This document shows positions 52,401 to 64,000 of a stretch of DNA of 64,000 bases, piece by piece. The stretch lies in assembly GCF_048771995.1 (NCBI RefSeq), contig NC_133037.1:191001-255000 (forward strand), given 5' to 3'. A program made the position numbers and the translations under genes. The notes beneath the pieces were generated by a model. It saw only the letters and a list, made by a program, of their open reading frames with translations. It made no database searches and had not been told where the DNA came from. How positions within the stretch are numbered: the stretch's first letter is position 1; every line of letters begins with the position of its first letter. Source of the stretch: Taeniopygia guttata (lineage: Eukaryota > Chordata > Aves > Passeriformes > Estrildidae).

Positions 52401-53496
52401 GTCTGTTGAAAATGGAGAGAATGTGCTCAGTCTGTTCCCTGAACCAGCTCATTTGGCCTGAAAAACTCAAAGGCCTGAAGTTTCCACATTTCATTTGTAA
52501 CCCAGCATTTTAGTGGATAGAAAGTTTTTAGATATTTCAACTGCATTGTGCAAATAACTTTGTAAGGAAAAAAAAATGCAGAGATGTATTGGTGAATTTA
52601 TAATAGTCAGGTTTGATTATTGATTTCTAACTGATCTGAATCTGTTTCCCGAATCCATCTTAGCACTACATTTGTTAGAATAAAACTCCGCTTCTACTAC
52701 ACCCCTCCCAACTTTGTAGTTCGGTGTTACAAGCTCAGCTCCTCTGTATGGACATGAAGCGTGAGGAAGGACAGACACGTAGGTGGCAAGAGCAACTGCT
52801 GACAGGTGCCAGCAGGCAGTTGAACTCTTATGGTCCCTCCAAGGATGAACACAGTCACCCTGAGTAATGCAGTGCTGTTGGGTACTTTTACAGGGCTCAG
52901 ACTAATGAGTGGTGTGCTAACATTTGGTTAATTGTCAGTGGTGACAATGTAGCTGAGTACTGCATTAGAGGGACAGTATGAACTCCTAGGAACAGCAGCA
53001 GGAGCAGCGCCTGCCCACTCCTTTCCACGGTAGAGGGACACCACTTGGCTACCCAGTCTGAGACACATGCTATGATTTATTTCACTTGCAGATCCAGCCC
53101 ACATGGGATCCTCAAGCCTCTGCTGTGATTAAGTAGTGCTGTGTGCCTTCCCCATTTGTTCAATAGTGACCTGCTACCAAAGGTTTCAGTAGCTGCACAA
53201 TTGCTCGGTTCAGGCATTCTTCCCTCTTTATACAATGGAAGGATTAAACAATTTCTCTCTTGCTTCTCAGACAGGAGATCAACAAAGTTTGAGTTTTGAG
53301 GTTTTGTACACCAAAATAATACTTGTGTTGAGCTGAAGTGCAGGTTATGGGCCAGTATGAAAGTCTAGCCTGAACAATGGATATGAAACAGGTATTTCAG
53401 CCCTAATGTGAGTGTGTTGTGTCCCTGGAGCTATCGGTATGTGCGGTTTGCCTGAGTGTGTGTCCATAACACCTACTGCCGGTGCCACTCAGTCGC

Positions 53497-54790
53497 ACTG
53501 CGGTCCCAGCTCAGTCCCTGCCCAGTCCCAGGTCAATCCCAGCTTAGTTTCAGCTCAGTCGCTGCCCGGTCCCAGCTCGGTCCCAGCCCAATCCCTGCTC
53601 GTTACCAGCTCAGTCCCTGCCTGGTCCCAGCTCAGTCCCAGCCCGGTCCCAGCTCAGTTCTAGCCCGGTCCCACCTCAGTTCCAGCCTGGTCCCAGCTCA
53701 CTTCCATCTCGGTCCCAGCCAGGTCCCAGCCCGGTTCCAGCTCAGTCCCAGCCCGGTTCCAGCTCAGTCCCAGCCCGGTTCCATCTCAGTCCCTGCCCGG
53801 TTCCAGCTCGGTCCCAGCCCGGTTCCAGCTCGGTCCCTGCCCGGTTCCAGCTCGGTCCCTGCCCGGTTCCAGCTCGGTCCCAGCCCGGTCCCAGCTCGGT
53901 CCCAGCCCGGTCCCAGCTCAGTCCCAGCCCGGTTCCAGCTCAGTCCCAGCCCAGTCCCAGCCCGGTCCCACCTCAGTCCCAGCCCGGTTCCAGCTCGGTC
54001 CCAGCCCGGTTCCAGCTCGGTCCCAGCCCGGTCCCACCTCAGTCCCAGCCCGGTTCCAGCTGAGTCCCTGCCCGGTCCCAGCCCGGTTCCATCTCGGTCC
54101 CAGCCCGGTTCCAGCTCGGTCCCAGCCCGGTTCCAGCTCGGTCCCAGCCCGGTTCCAGCTCAGTCCCAGCCCGGTTCCAGCTCGGTCCCAGCCCGGTTCC
54201 AGCTCGGTCCCAGCCCGGTTCCAGCTCGGTCCCAGCCCGGTTCCACCTCAGTCCCAGCCCGGTTCCACCTCAGTCCCAGCCTGGTCCCAACTCAGTCCCA
54301 GCCCGGTTCCAGCTCAGTCCCAGCCCGGTCCCACCTCAGTCCCAGCCCGGTTCCAGCTCAGTCCCAGCCCGGTCCCAGCTCGGTCCCAGCCCGGTTCCAG
54401 CTCGGTCCCAGCCCGGTTCCAGCTCGGTCCCAGCCCGGTTCCAGCTCAGTCCCAGCCCGGTCCCACCTCAGTCCCAGCCCGGTCCCAGCCCGGTCCCAGC
54501 TCAGTCCCTGCCCGGTTCCAGCTCGGTCCCAGCCCGGTTCCAGGTCGGTCCCAGCCCGGTCCCATCTCAGTCCCAGCTCGGTCCCTGCCCGGTCCCAGCC
54601 AGGTCCCAGCTCGGTTCCAGCTCGGTCCCAGCCCGGTCCCAGCCCGGTTCCATCTCGGTCCCAGCTCGGTCCCAGCCCGGTTCCAGCCCGGTCCCACCTC
54701 AGTCCCAGCTCGGTCCCAGCCCGGTTCCAGCCCGGTCCCACCTCAGTCCCAGCTCGGTCCCTGCCCGGTTCCATCCCGGTCCCAGCCCCG
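53497..54790. repeat. GC-rich minisatellite, 11-bp unit in 22-bp dimers
   Basis: About 1.3 kb, roughly 117 units, of alternating 11-mers TCCCAGCCCGG and TTCCAGCTCGG, with CGG/CAG and TCC/TTC variants. Because 11 is not a multiple of 3 and the unit lacks stop codons, long frames stay open on both strands. The largest spans 53456-55183 and would give a 22-aa repeat of the type PSPVPARSQPG. I read these as artefacts. Copies in the middle are more uniform than those at the left edge, which fits expansion from inside. The minus strand is G-rich. The array ends about 300 bases before a CpG-island promoter. Confidence 0.95.
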
Positions 54791-55060
54791 CTCACCTGGC
54801 TGGGGCGCTGCCGCCCCCTGCCGGACGGCCCTGCCACTGCAGGGTGGGGGCTCCGCCCGGCGTGTACCCCGTGCCCGCTACCCCGTGCTCAGCCCACGCG
54901 TGTGACATGTCTGCCCTCGGGGCTCACTGCTGGGCACCCCGGGGGTTACGCGGTGCGCGGTACGGGTGCCCATGGGCAGCTGTGGGGTGCAGGGGCCGCT
55001 GAAGGGGGACCCGGTGAGCCCAGGTGCCGCGAGCAGAAGGAAATTGCGCGGAGTGAGAAT

Positions 55061-55085
55061 GGGACCGGACCGGACCGGACCGGGC
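55061..55085. repeat. Short CGGAC/CGGGC pentamer repeat
   Basis: Four to five GGACC-type units grade into GGGCC sequence at the left edge of the CpG island. Confidence 0.8.
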
Positions 55086-55121
55086 CGGGCTGGGCCGGAG
55101 CCGGCAGAGACGATCGGGCTC

Positions 55122-55177
55122 GAGAACGAGAACGGGAACGGGAACGAGAACGAGAACGGGAACGGGAACGGGAACGG
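55122..55177. repeat. Hexanucleotide repeat (GAGAAC/GGGAAC), about 9 copies
   Basis: Purine-rich hexamers alternate between GAGAAC and GGGAAC. In one frame the tract reads RERERE. It lies about 190 bases upstream of the first exon at the 55-kb CpG island and may be length-variable. Confidence 0.9.
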
Positions 55178-55329
55178 ACGTGACCCCGCCCAGCCCGCAC
55201 GTGACCGCGGCAGCGTTACTGGGGACGGGGGCCTCAGCGCGCAGGCGCCGTGGGAGGGCGTAGCGTTCCGCAGGGCCCGCCCCCGCGGGTGACGCCACCG
55301 CGCGCGCCCGGCCCCGCCTCTCGCGGACG

Positions 55330-55388
55330 TCACGCGGCCGGGCCGGGCGGTGGCGGCGCGCGGGGATGGAGCGGCCGCCGCTCGGCCG
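55330..55388 (+). other. First exon ending at a strong donor; possible 8-codon start
   Basis: The sequence around 55366 (GCGCGGGG-ATG-G) offers a good Kozak ATG. It would read MERPPLG plus two bases before the donor GTGAGT at 55389. The exon may be coding or purely 5' UTR. Without the next exon the gene cannot be named. The left border is a guess from the CpG density. Confidence 0.4.
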
Positions 55389-58300
55389 GTGAGTGAGCGA
55401 CGGGCCGCGAGACCGGGAACGGAGAGGGACCGGGACCGGGGACGGGCAGGAGAGCACCCGGGACCGAGGGGCGGGGCGAGGAGACCCCGCCCGACGGGCC
55501 CGCGAGCGCCCATCGCGAGCGCCTTACCCGCCCCCGGGGCCGCCGCTCGGCCGCGCTGCCTTTCGCCGCTCCGCTCCTGAGGCCGGTTTAGGACTCTCAG
55601 GCCGAGTCGCGTCCCGCCGGCCCGATCGCCCCGTTCCGGGACGTCGTCCGGGCCGCAGGGCCCGGGCTTGGCGGGGCGATGTCTGGCCCGGCGGTGGCGA
55701 GCGGCGCCCGCGGCCCCCGTCGTGGCCCTCGCGACCGCCCCGGTCCCCGCGTCCCTCCCGGGGGCGGCCCCGCGCACGTGCGGCTGGTGCCGGGGGTTCG
55801 CGAGGGCCACCTCGGCTCCCGCGCTGGTTTGGGCCGGGCTGAGCCGTGCGTTCGCTTCACCGATTGCTGCTCGCCTTGGCTGTATTTGATGAGATAGTTA
55901 AGACACGAATTATTTCGTGGCAAGCTCAGAATTTGCCGGCATAAAAACAGATTGTCAGTGACAGGCTTTAAAGTAAAGAGCTTAAGGGGTAAAGCAGCAG
56001 CTTCGAAGCTTTATGAGTGCCAAAATTCATGACACTTGGAGCTGACAGTGTTTGTGACTTGTGTGCAGCCGCTGTCACTGGAGACACAGAAGTATCTGGT
56101 GTGCATTAGTGACAAATGTGGTGACCAGCAAAGCTCCCGTGGTGGGTGGATGCATCGCTTTCACTAAAAAACTGTCAATAGGGAAACTTAATGAGGTTTC
56201 TTGCTGGGCAGGAGGTGTAAAGGTCTGAACTGAAGGTACAAAGATCTGTGTGGAAGGCTAGGGGAGGAGGAGACAAAAGGGTAATGTAAGTCCCACTGCA
56301 TCAGTAAACAGTGTCCATCATCCACAAACCTTATAATGAGGTGTTTCTGCAGGCTAGAAACCCTTATTAACGGTCCAGGCTACCAGTGTGGTCACTGAAG
56401 TAGTGATGCCTTGACCTGAGCCGCTGCCACTGGGTTCTCGTCAGGTCAGGGAGTAAGTGCTGCTGTCCCTGATGCTCACCACTGACTCTGTCTTACTCAA
56501 GATTAACATGTGGCAGGTGACTCCATTTTTGGTCATGATCCTTCTCTTAAGGTAAATTCCTGGTCCATCTGGAAGTGTCTAGAGGCAAGGAAGGCCCGGT
56601 GAGTAGGTATACTCACTGGAAAGGCTGTTTCTGTCTTGTTTCTGGGGGGCACTCTTCCTTCTCTTGTCTGGGGACAGTGGGGCTCCCCAGCTTGCAGGGC
56701 TTGCACTGCTCAGCAGCTCTGCAGCCACACAGGGTTCTGGCACCAAATGAACAAGTTTGTTGGAGCTTTGTACCCACTGTTCTGCTGCCTGATAAACCTA
56801 CCCAGCTGGTCTGGAAGCCATCCAAAATGTGGAAGCAAACTGAAGATGGAAGATCTATTTTGTGTGAAATTTGCTTTAGAAAGAAATTGGAACTTCAGGT
56901 TTCTGTAAAGTTTGGGGTTTCCCGCCTCCATTTACCACATAAAAGTTGCTGAGTTTGGTTTTCTAAGCAGTTCTGTGTCATAGTTTGGGCTGTCTTGCAT
57001 CTTATTTATCATAGCTAAAGTTCCAGTAATTAAAATGTATGTCTAATTCAGATACAAACTAGAAATCATTGGAAGTCTACAGATTTTGTTTCCATGTGTT
57101 TAGAGAGGTGCATTCTGCAGGAAATGGGTTGTATCTAGTGAGTCAGCTCCTCCACTGCTTGGGTGAATGGCCTGTGCCTGACTGGCAAGCTGTGGCTGCT
57201 CTGGAGTCAGGCAGACCTCTTGTTAGTGTTCTCTCAGATCTTCTGAGAACTGTTTTGAACCATTCAAAAAGACTTGGTGTGATAATATCTTGGGCTTGGT
57301 TTCTAGGAATTTTTGCTCAGAGCTCTGGAGGAGGAGTCTTCCCTCTCCATTGGCTTCCCCAGCATGTTTACTGGTGTGGCGTGTTCTCAGGTGGTTCTGT
57401 AGCTGTCTACTAGTGAGAGCTGGGCTTTGGCACCTGAGTTACCGAGTGCAAGGTGTTTCTCAGGTGAGCTGGCCGGTTGGCTGCCTCTTGGTAGACCTGG
57501 AGTCTCCTCAGCCCTGAAATACAGGGAGTGGTTTTTGCTAGGGCCTGGTGAAGGCTGGTTGCTGTGGCACACTGAATGCTGCTTGGCACAGCAGTTGTGT
57601 GCTTTTCGTGAGGGCTGGAGCTCATGGGAACTTGAGCTCTCTGGGGCCAGGGTAGACTCTCAATAGCAAGACTTCTAAAAATGGTGTGTGGGCAATGAAC
57701 CCTGGGTGGCCCAGGTGACATCCAGAGGCCACTTCCAAGGTCAGCAAATCTGTGAACTCAGCACAATGTTTCCTAGAGGATAAACTGGCATCTCTGGAAG
57801 GAGTGAAGATGGTTGAATGAAATGGAACGTGAAGGTGGTAGTCTAGACATGCATTGTCTGCACTTCTAGAAACTCAGTATTCTGCTATTATTAAATACTT
57901 AACTCCCCAAAGCAGTTGAGACCCTGGATATTGTTACAGCACAATGAGCTGATTCTTTGGGCTTGAATTTAAGCTCCAAATTCTCAACATTTTTCTTCCA
58001 GCCAAACTGTTAAGGAAAAAGGAAAGAAAGAAACAAGCAGTTGTGTGGAGTTAAATATATTTTTGCAAATGCAATGTCTTCATACTTTCAGAAACCTTTT
58101 ATGGTAATGCAGATCTAGTTGACCCTTTTTATTTATAGAGAATAATCCTACTCATGTCCCAAAATACAAAATATTTCTATCAAAATAAGATCGAGAACTT
58201 TGATTTGGAAGCTAGATCTGACGCACCATGTGAAATGCAAACATAGAACAGGAGGACTCTGCCCCAAAAATGTTTACATTTTATTAATGTAAATCCAAAT

Positions 58301-61300
58301 CTGAGAAGTTCTGAAGTTTGCCAACACTTCTGAACATTTATGCTGTGCAGATACCCCCCAAGTATGTACTTTATGTGCATGCTGTGTTGGGGCTTCCATC
58401 ACACTCCGTGTTGGTCCTTGTTTTGGACAGCGGCTTAATTCTTTAGTCTGACACTGGTCACACAAGCACTCATGTGGCAAAATTCCCAGTGAACATCAAG
58501 GCATTTGGTCAGCTGGGAAGGTTTGTCTGAATCAGGGCAATCTGTGATGTTGTATAGTGTTGCATGCTCTGATATGATCAAACTTTATTTGAATGCTTAG
58601 AGGATTTCCCTTCTTGAGATCATTTATTAGGTTAAAGTAGTCAGAGTATGAAATAACTTCAGAGGCTGCTTCTGATTTAAATACATCAAAGCTAGCAGAA
58701 ACCCAGTATTTCAAATGAGTTTATTCTTTTCTCTGAAGGGGACTCTGAATATGTATGCTGTTTTATTGTTTATCAGGTATTAATGTTGTTTCTTATTACG
58801 CTTGTTAATTTTGGCAGGTCTTTCTCCTCTACAAAGAAGCTTTGTTGCCAAGATTTACTCTGGAAATGACCTCCAGTACTGACTGCAGATCTCTGCAAAT
58901 GTAGAAGCTGATAAATCATATCTTCTTCCCTACCCTGAATTTCCTATTTCCTCTGGAATTTATACTTCTAAACTTTTTTAAAGTTAGACATCTGTTGATG
59001 ACATTTGGATTACAACTGTGAGCATACCTATGCAAAGAGACAAGCTACCCTGAGTACTTTTGAGGTATGTATGCCTGCTATGACTTAGAGCACGTGGAAG
59101 GGGAAGGCTATCTTATTAGGGCAAAGAGAGCTCTAGGTGTACTTATTCTAGATTTAGGCTGATGTGCACCGTTTTGCATGGTTTTAGCAGCAGAATATAT
59201 GTGTACACAGTGAGGCTGTAGGAGCACCAGAATATCCAGCTGGCATTGTATGGAGGGTGACCTTGGTTGAACCTGCTGTGGGGGTACTCAAAAGATTGTG
59301 TTGAGAAAAGCTGTATCCACTGCTCATCCGTTCATTTTCTAAATACCACCATGGTCTGCAGAAATTTTCTTCTTTGAAGTATGTGACAGATGTGCAGTAG
59401 TCATTGAAATGCACCTGGGGGGCCAGGGTGGTTGCTCTATTTGCTTAGATAAAAAACTCACTTGAAGTTAAGAGTACTTGCCTTGAATTTGGAAGTATCT
59501 GGTATGAAGGTTAGGAAAGAAGGATATTTTGCTTGCCTTCTTGTGCACAGGTGTTGGCACACTGGTGTCTGCTCCCAGAAAAGAGCAGCAGTCTTGTTAG
59601 ACAATATGCCTGTGATATACAAGAGTAGCAGAGCTGGGTGGGTTCTGCCTTGTTGCTGTGCAGGTTTGTCCCACCCAGGTAACAAGAAATGGACAGCCTT
59701 GGCTGTTTCCACAGCCAAGTAACCAGCATGCACAGTTTTATTTTTTATTTTCCTGGAGGCTTTTAGCTATCTATATGTATTCTAAACCTGGAATGAGGAA
59801 GCTGGCTAAAAGCCTCTGTATAGGCTTAGAGGAGGCTGGTGAGCACTGATAACATCTTTTACTTCTGTAAACTACTTGGACATGTTATCCCTTCTGTGAC
59901 GTAGATGCCAGTGTTCCAGAGCAGTGGCGGTCTTGTCAGTTAATGGTGGGTTACGGGTGAAAGGCAGCCAAATACACACCTCTGTGGCTTCCAGAAGAGA
60001 CACTCATCAGTGGGTTTAGTTTAAAAAGGAGAATTAATTGTGCTGAAAGTAGCTACCTGACTGAATCATTCATCATGCCACATTGCCGTACAGGATGTAT
60101 TTAGCAGACAACACACATGCTTTTGTTGATAAGCTCCTGTGATTCAGGCTGAGATGATACTGGAGGGACACAAAAGTGACCTACCTCCCTGTCTGACTTA
60201 AAACAGCATGATGGTGTTCCTGTAACAGGAAGGCAGAATGGGCCATGATGCAGTGCAGGTGTGAACTGTGATGGGCAGCAAAGTGCAGTATTTGGGAAGG
60301 GGAGCCCTTACATGGACTGAAGGAACTCCTCCTGCAAGCAGAGCTGGGGCCACAGATTGGCCTCTTGGTGAGACTCTTTGTTATGAGTTGGCAGAAGTTG
60401 GTGCAGCACACTTTAAATGTGCTTCTCAGTCTGCCTGGGCAGTGTTATTTGGCTGTGGCAGTGTGCAAAACTAGCATTGGGCAGAAAGGAGGACCATTGT
60501 TTCCTGTAAGCTGCTTTCATGGAAGCTGTAGGAGCGCACCAGGAGTGGGTTGCTGAGCTGTCCATTGCCACCTTAGTGGTGCTTTATGCAGTGTACCAGG
60601 GATGTGGATTCTGTAACCTAACTTGGTGCAATTTTTTCAGTTGTGTATAAGTAAGTTGTGATCTCTGTAATCCTATCAATCAGTGGTGTACATTTCCCAA
60701 AAAAGCTGCCATTCTGTGAAAATAGAACAATTCCTGCAGTCTCTCTGAATACCTGTAAGAATGCATAGATTGCATTTCTCTATGAATATATATTCCTAAG
60801 CAGAATATTAGTCTTTATTTCCCTAACTGTAAGATAATGTTGAACTACCTTTGTAATACCTTAAGTTTCGTGAAAAACATAAGTGCCATTTAATTATTCA
60901 AATCATAACTAAAAGTGAATTACTAAAATGTTGGGTGACAAAGAGATTGAGTATAAGGTAAAGTTTTCTTTTGATGTAAAGAAGTGTTCTGAAAGGTGTA
61001 CATTAGAGAACGTTGCATTAAAACTGTTCTACAGGGTGTCTAAAAAGTTCAAAGAACATTAAAGGACACTGCAGTGTTGAGATGAATGGTACTGCCGTTG
61101 ATTCAGCTGGTGGGATGAGTTATGACAGGAAGTTTGCAGATACCTAGTTATAGTTTCTTCAGGAAGAAATTTGGCGAATTTCAGTATATTTTGGATATGT
61201 GTGACCTGATGATGTGCTTAACAAATCCCATAGTGGCCTTCATTACTGAAGCTGTTAACTATTATTTTCCTGGAAGCCAGTTGCCATGGTGATTACCTGA

Positions 61301-64000
61301 GGGCAAATAAATGTGTTTTTCATGGTTCCCAGTTATACTAGTTTTGAGCAAAAGGACGATGGCTTTTTCTGGGATCACCAGGAAGTGCTGCACCCATAGC
61401 ACTCCGTGTTTGTGAATCACTGCCTGCTGAACAAGCATCTCCTACTTTAGTCACAGTCATAAGGGGTAGTGTCACTTGTCTGTGAGGAGCAGTGAGTGTC
61501 CTTGCTGTGATCCTGAGGCTGAATAGCAGTTAAAATGGGAGAAATGAACACAGAGTGACTTTGGGTTAGAATCTTGACTTTGGGTCAGACTGAACTTAGC
61601 CCATTCAGGCCAGTGATAGCTGACTGACTAGTAAGGCAGAAGTCTATTGTGAAAGCCAGTCCCTCCAAGGTGCGTGGAGCTGTGGTCCTTCCCTGTGCTG
61701 GCTTTCAGCTGGGGTAGCCTCTAGCAGAGGCTTGAGGAATAGGCAGACAGGAACCTCACGAGGTTCAATAAAGGGAAAGAGGAAGCTCTGAACGTGGGGA
61801 GGACCCACCCTGTGTAGCTGGTGTTCTATAACCACCCATGTACCTATACTGGGGGCCTGACCAACTGCAAGGCTGCTCTGCAGCTAGCAAATGGGGTGTT
61901 CTGGCAGAAACCCAAGTTGCACTACGTAAGCTCTGTAAGGAGCCATTAACTTGGGTCTTGGTTTTGACTCTTGAGTATGAGCCTGCAACTTCTCAGTGGT
62001 AGCTGAAATTCAGCCTTATTTCAAATAAGACTACTCTCTTGTGTTGCTTTGGATAAAGATTTGTGGATTTTTTTTTTATGTGGACTCTACCATGAATGTG
62101 GGAGGAAACATTCTGATTTTGGCTGCGGTTTTAAATGCATGACTACTTGTTTCCCATTAGCAACAAAGTAAAGCCCATTGCTTTATACCAAATTACTGCC
62201 TCTGTGCAGCTGGATGTGGAGGTGGATATTGAAGAGCAGTGTATTTGTGAGTGGCTGCTTTGCTGTGCTGTGTTTGTGCAGTTTGTGTCTGTGTCTCTAA
62301 AATGCATGATAAGAGCTAACAGAAGAAAAGGATCCTAGATATGCATCAGTATTTTTATTGCAGAAGTCCAAAAAATGAGCAAAGCGGGGAATTCACAAGT
62401 CTGTGTGGTAGCAGTTGATGGATGCTGCTCTGAGGGGATAGAGAGTTGTGGCTGTGCTGAGCTGGTTCCTTGGCAGCTGAAAAGAGGCCTGGCACCGTGT
62501 CTTTGTGCTGCAGGGCAGGTGCCGTGCCGCTGCTCACACCGTGTCAGTGAGACTCACGGGCCAGGCTGGTGCTGCTCCTACCCGTTAGGGTACGTAGGGA
62601 TGAAGTTATATTGTTCCTTGTCTCAAACTCTGCTTGAGCCTACGCGGGACTGGGAGAAGTAGCTGTAATGAGTCAAGTCAAAAACACCTTATGCATGTCT
62701 CCTGTTTCTGTTGACAGCTGATAGCAGGTTTTTAACACTGAGAACAGGTAAGAAGGTGTGGGTGGGGGTAGTCTTTTACTGATGGGTCCTCCCAGCCTCC
62801 TGCAAGTGCTAACTTGAAGGACTTCAAGCAGTGTTTGATGGGCAATCTGAATATCTTGTTTGTAGTCCTGCAGTGAGGAATGTACTAGTGCTTGATTAGA
62901 AAAGGCCACGTAAACAAACTGGCCCCAGATTTAGACCACTACTATTATACTAATACAATTGTTTTAAGAGTTGCACTTAAGTAAAAGCTCCCTAGACTAG
63001 CAGTCTTGAAGAAGTATCAGGGGGGAGAGTTTTCTTTTGAAGAGCAGGATGAAGCTGTGAGTGGTTGAGCAGCATCAATGGTCAGAGCATTAGCAATGGC
63101 TATTGCCTTCTGGTCGAAATTTCTGTCTTGCCAGATTTTGTGTCATATTTTAAACAATACTGGTAGAAAGAGCTGGTTTTGAGTCATCGGGGGAGTATTT
63201 TACCACTCTGTGTGAGGTTAGTTCTACTTTCTTCTTTCACGAGTCATTGTAAATATGATACTTTCCAAAATTCAGGGCTAAAAGCACATGTTAAAATCAC
63301 ACATAGTGTGGGGTGTGGGTTGGTGGTAGATGATGTCTTTCTTTACAAGCCTGCTAATTTAACTTGCTTTAACCTCCTTACAACTGCAAGCCTGGAATAA
63401 ACCTTTCTTTTAGAACTAGAGATCTTGCCAGCTTCTCTGCTGGCATTATCACAGGTAATTCTGCTAGGAGTTAAAATGAGAGGCCATCTCTTCTTTTGTT
63501 TGTATTACTAGCATGCTTAGAAGTCCCTCTTTAATGCCAGAAATAGGTGTAGTGTAACCTTTTGTCTTCCCTTGGAAGTGGAATGAAAATACCTGTCTTT
63601 CCATTTTATGGTTCTCTTGTTCCTGTCATTTGAGTCAGCTTTGACACAGAGAAAGTGGCAGTGTCTCTTGGCAGACAGGCAGTGAGGAGATAAGAGCAGC
63701 CTTTGATCTCCCCTTCCTCTCCTGAAAAGATCCTGTTGAAATTCTTGCCATGGCCTAGTACTGTTGCATTTTTCCAGAGACTGAAACTCAGATCCAGATA
63801 ATGCAGATGAGAAGTTGATAGTAGGAGTGCAACTGACCACTAAAATATTTGAGATGCTTCAAGGAATTAAATTCATTATTTTCTTTGTGGAAGACACATT
63901 GTTTTGAATATTTGCTTAACACTTCAGTCTTTTCCTTTAGGGGAGGGAGTTTCTCTGTTTGCAAAATGCAGTATTTGAACTATGGAAGTGAAATCACTTG
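55389..64000 (+). other. Probable first intron of the gene starting at the 55-kb island
   Basis: Beyond the GC-rich block the DNA returns to ordinary composition. I found no exon with a recognisable protein. One candidate non-coding exon (58818-59064) has both splice consensus sites and is discussed in the findings. Short frames in this region are chance length. Confidence 0.4.

Larger units (their letters stand above)
36785..53490. other. Gene-free interval between TRH and the 53.5-kb minisatellite
   Basis: About 16.7 kb of mostly AT-rich sequence. I found no coding exon, tRNA, rRNA or recognisable LINE on either strand. Simple tracts include an A/C-rich stretch at 41263-41315, poly-A at 46019-46036 and a T-rich tract with ten consecutive G at 49360-49455. 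A slightly GC-richer patch at 50.6-51.0 kb holds no convincing gene. Distal TRH enhancers could lie here but cannot be seen. Confidence 0.5.
55000..55860 (+). promoter_or_regulatory. CpG island promoter of a + strand gene (possibly TMCC1)
   Basis: This is one of the GC- and CpG-richest blocks of the window. It contains GGGCGG-type and TGACGTCA-like boxes (for example GGACGTCACG near 55325) and no TATA box. A consensus donor at 55389 points to a + strand transcript. In human, TMCC1 lies next to TRH and is transcribed away from it; the same divergent layout here makes TMCC1 the leading guess. That is synteny inference only. Confidence 0.6.

Noticed and set aside
53456-55183. A 575-codon open frame, with long minus-strand frames over the same place
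   Set aside because: It is the translation of the 11-bp minisatellite and the following GC-rich repeats, has no start context or splice support, and similar frames are open on both strands.
54878-55810. A 310-codon minus-strand frame in the CpG island
   Set aside because: Arginine-, proline- and alanine-rich shadow of CpG-rich DNA; overlaps repeats and has no recognisable domain.
62135-62338. A 67-codon frame with an AG acceptor and GTGAG donor nearby (KVKPIALYQITASVQ)
   Set aside because: It looks mildly protein-like, but its length is ordinary for chance and it matches no family I know. No partner exon was found.

Overview
The window is vertebrate nuclear DNA, most likely from a bird and plausibly a songbird. 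It carries intron-bearing host genes with GT-AG splicing, compact introns, CpG-island promoters, a bird-type prepro-TRH and a lone retroviral LTR. The species call is inference; no species-diagnostic marker was tested.

Left part (1-11.1 kb, + strand): the last coding exon of NR2C2 (nuclear receptor TR4) at 736-910, followed by about 8 kb that reads as its AT-rich 3' UTR. A 19-bp minisatellite and a CpG-rich promoter then lead into MRPS25, complete in four exons (9716-10909, 171 aa). Middle part (11.7-25.8 kb, - strand): RBSN (rabenosyn-5), complete in 11 coding exons plus a likely non-coding first exon, 753 aa. It is tail-to-tail with MRPS25. Its CpG-island promoter seems to be shared with an unrecognised + strand candidate gene (about 26.2-28.5 kb), which ends in a predicted membrane-anchored C terminus. 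An antisense solo LTR (about 28.7-29.1 kb) lies just beyond it.

Right part (33-37 kb, - strand): TRH, complete, with a TATA box, a non-coding first exon, a signal-peptide exon and one exon holding all the thyroliberin units. Four units are perfect and four are degenerate or unprocessable. A 38-T run lies about 65 bp upstream of the TATA box. From 37 to 53 kb I see no gene. At 53.5-54.8 kb there is an 11-bp/22-bp GC-rich minisatellite (about 117 units), then short GC-rich repeats and a strong CpG island (about 55.0-55.9 kb) with a + strand first exon ending in a consensus donor at 55389. By human gene order next to TRH this could be the TMCC1 promoter, but no TMCC1 coding sequence is visible. 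The remaining 55.4-64 kb looks like first-intron sequence.

The genes are unrelated in function: transcription factor, mitochondrial ribosome, early endosome recycling and neuropeptide precursor. Nothing here is an operon-like system. The best leads are the unrecognised gene divergent from RBSN, the decay pattern of the TRH repeats, the minisatellites beside two promoters, and several perfect inverted repeats.
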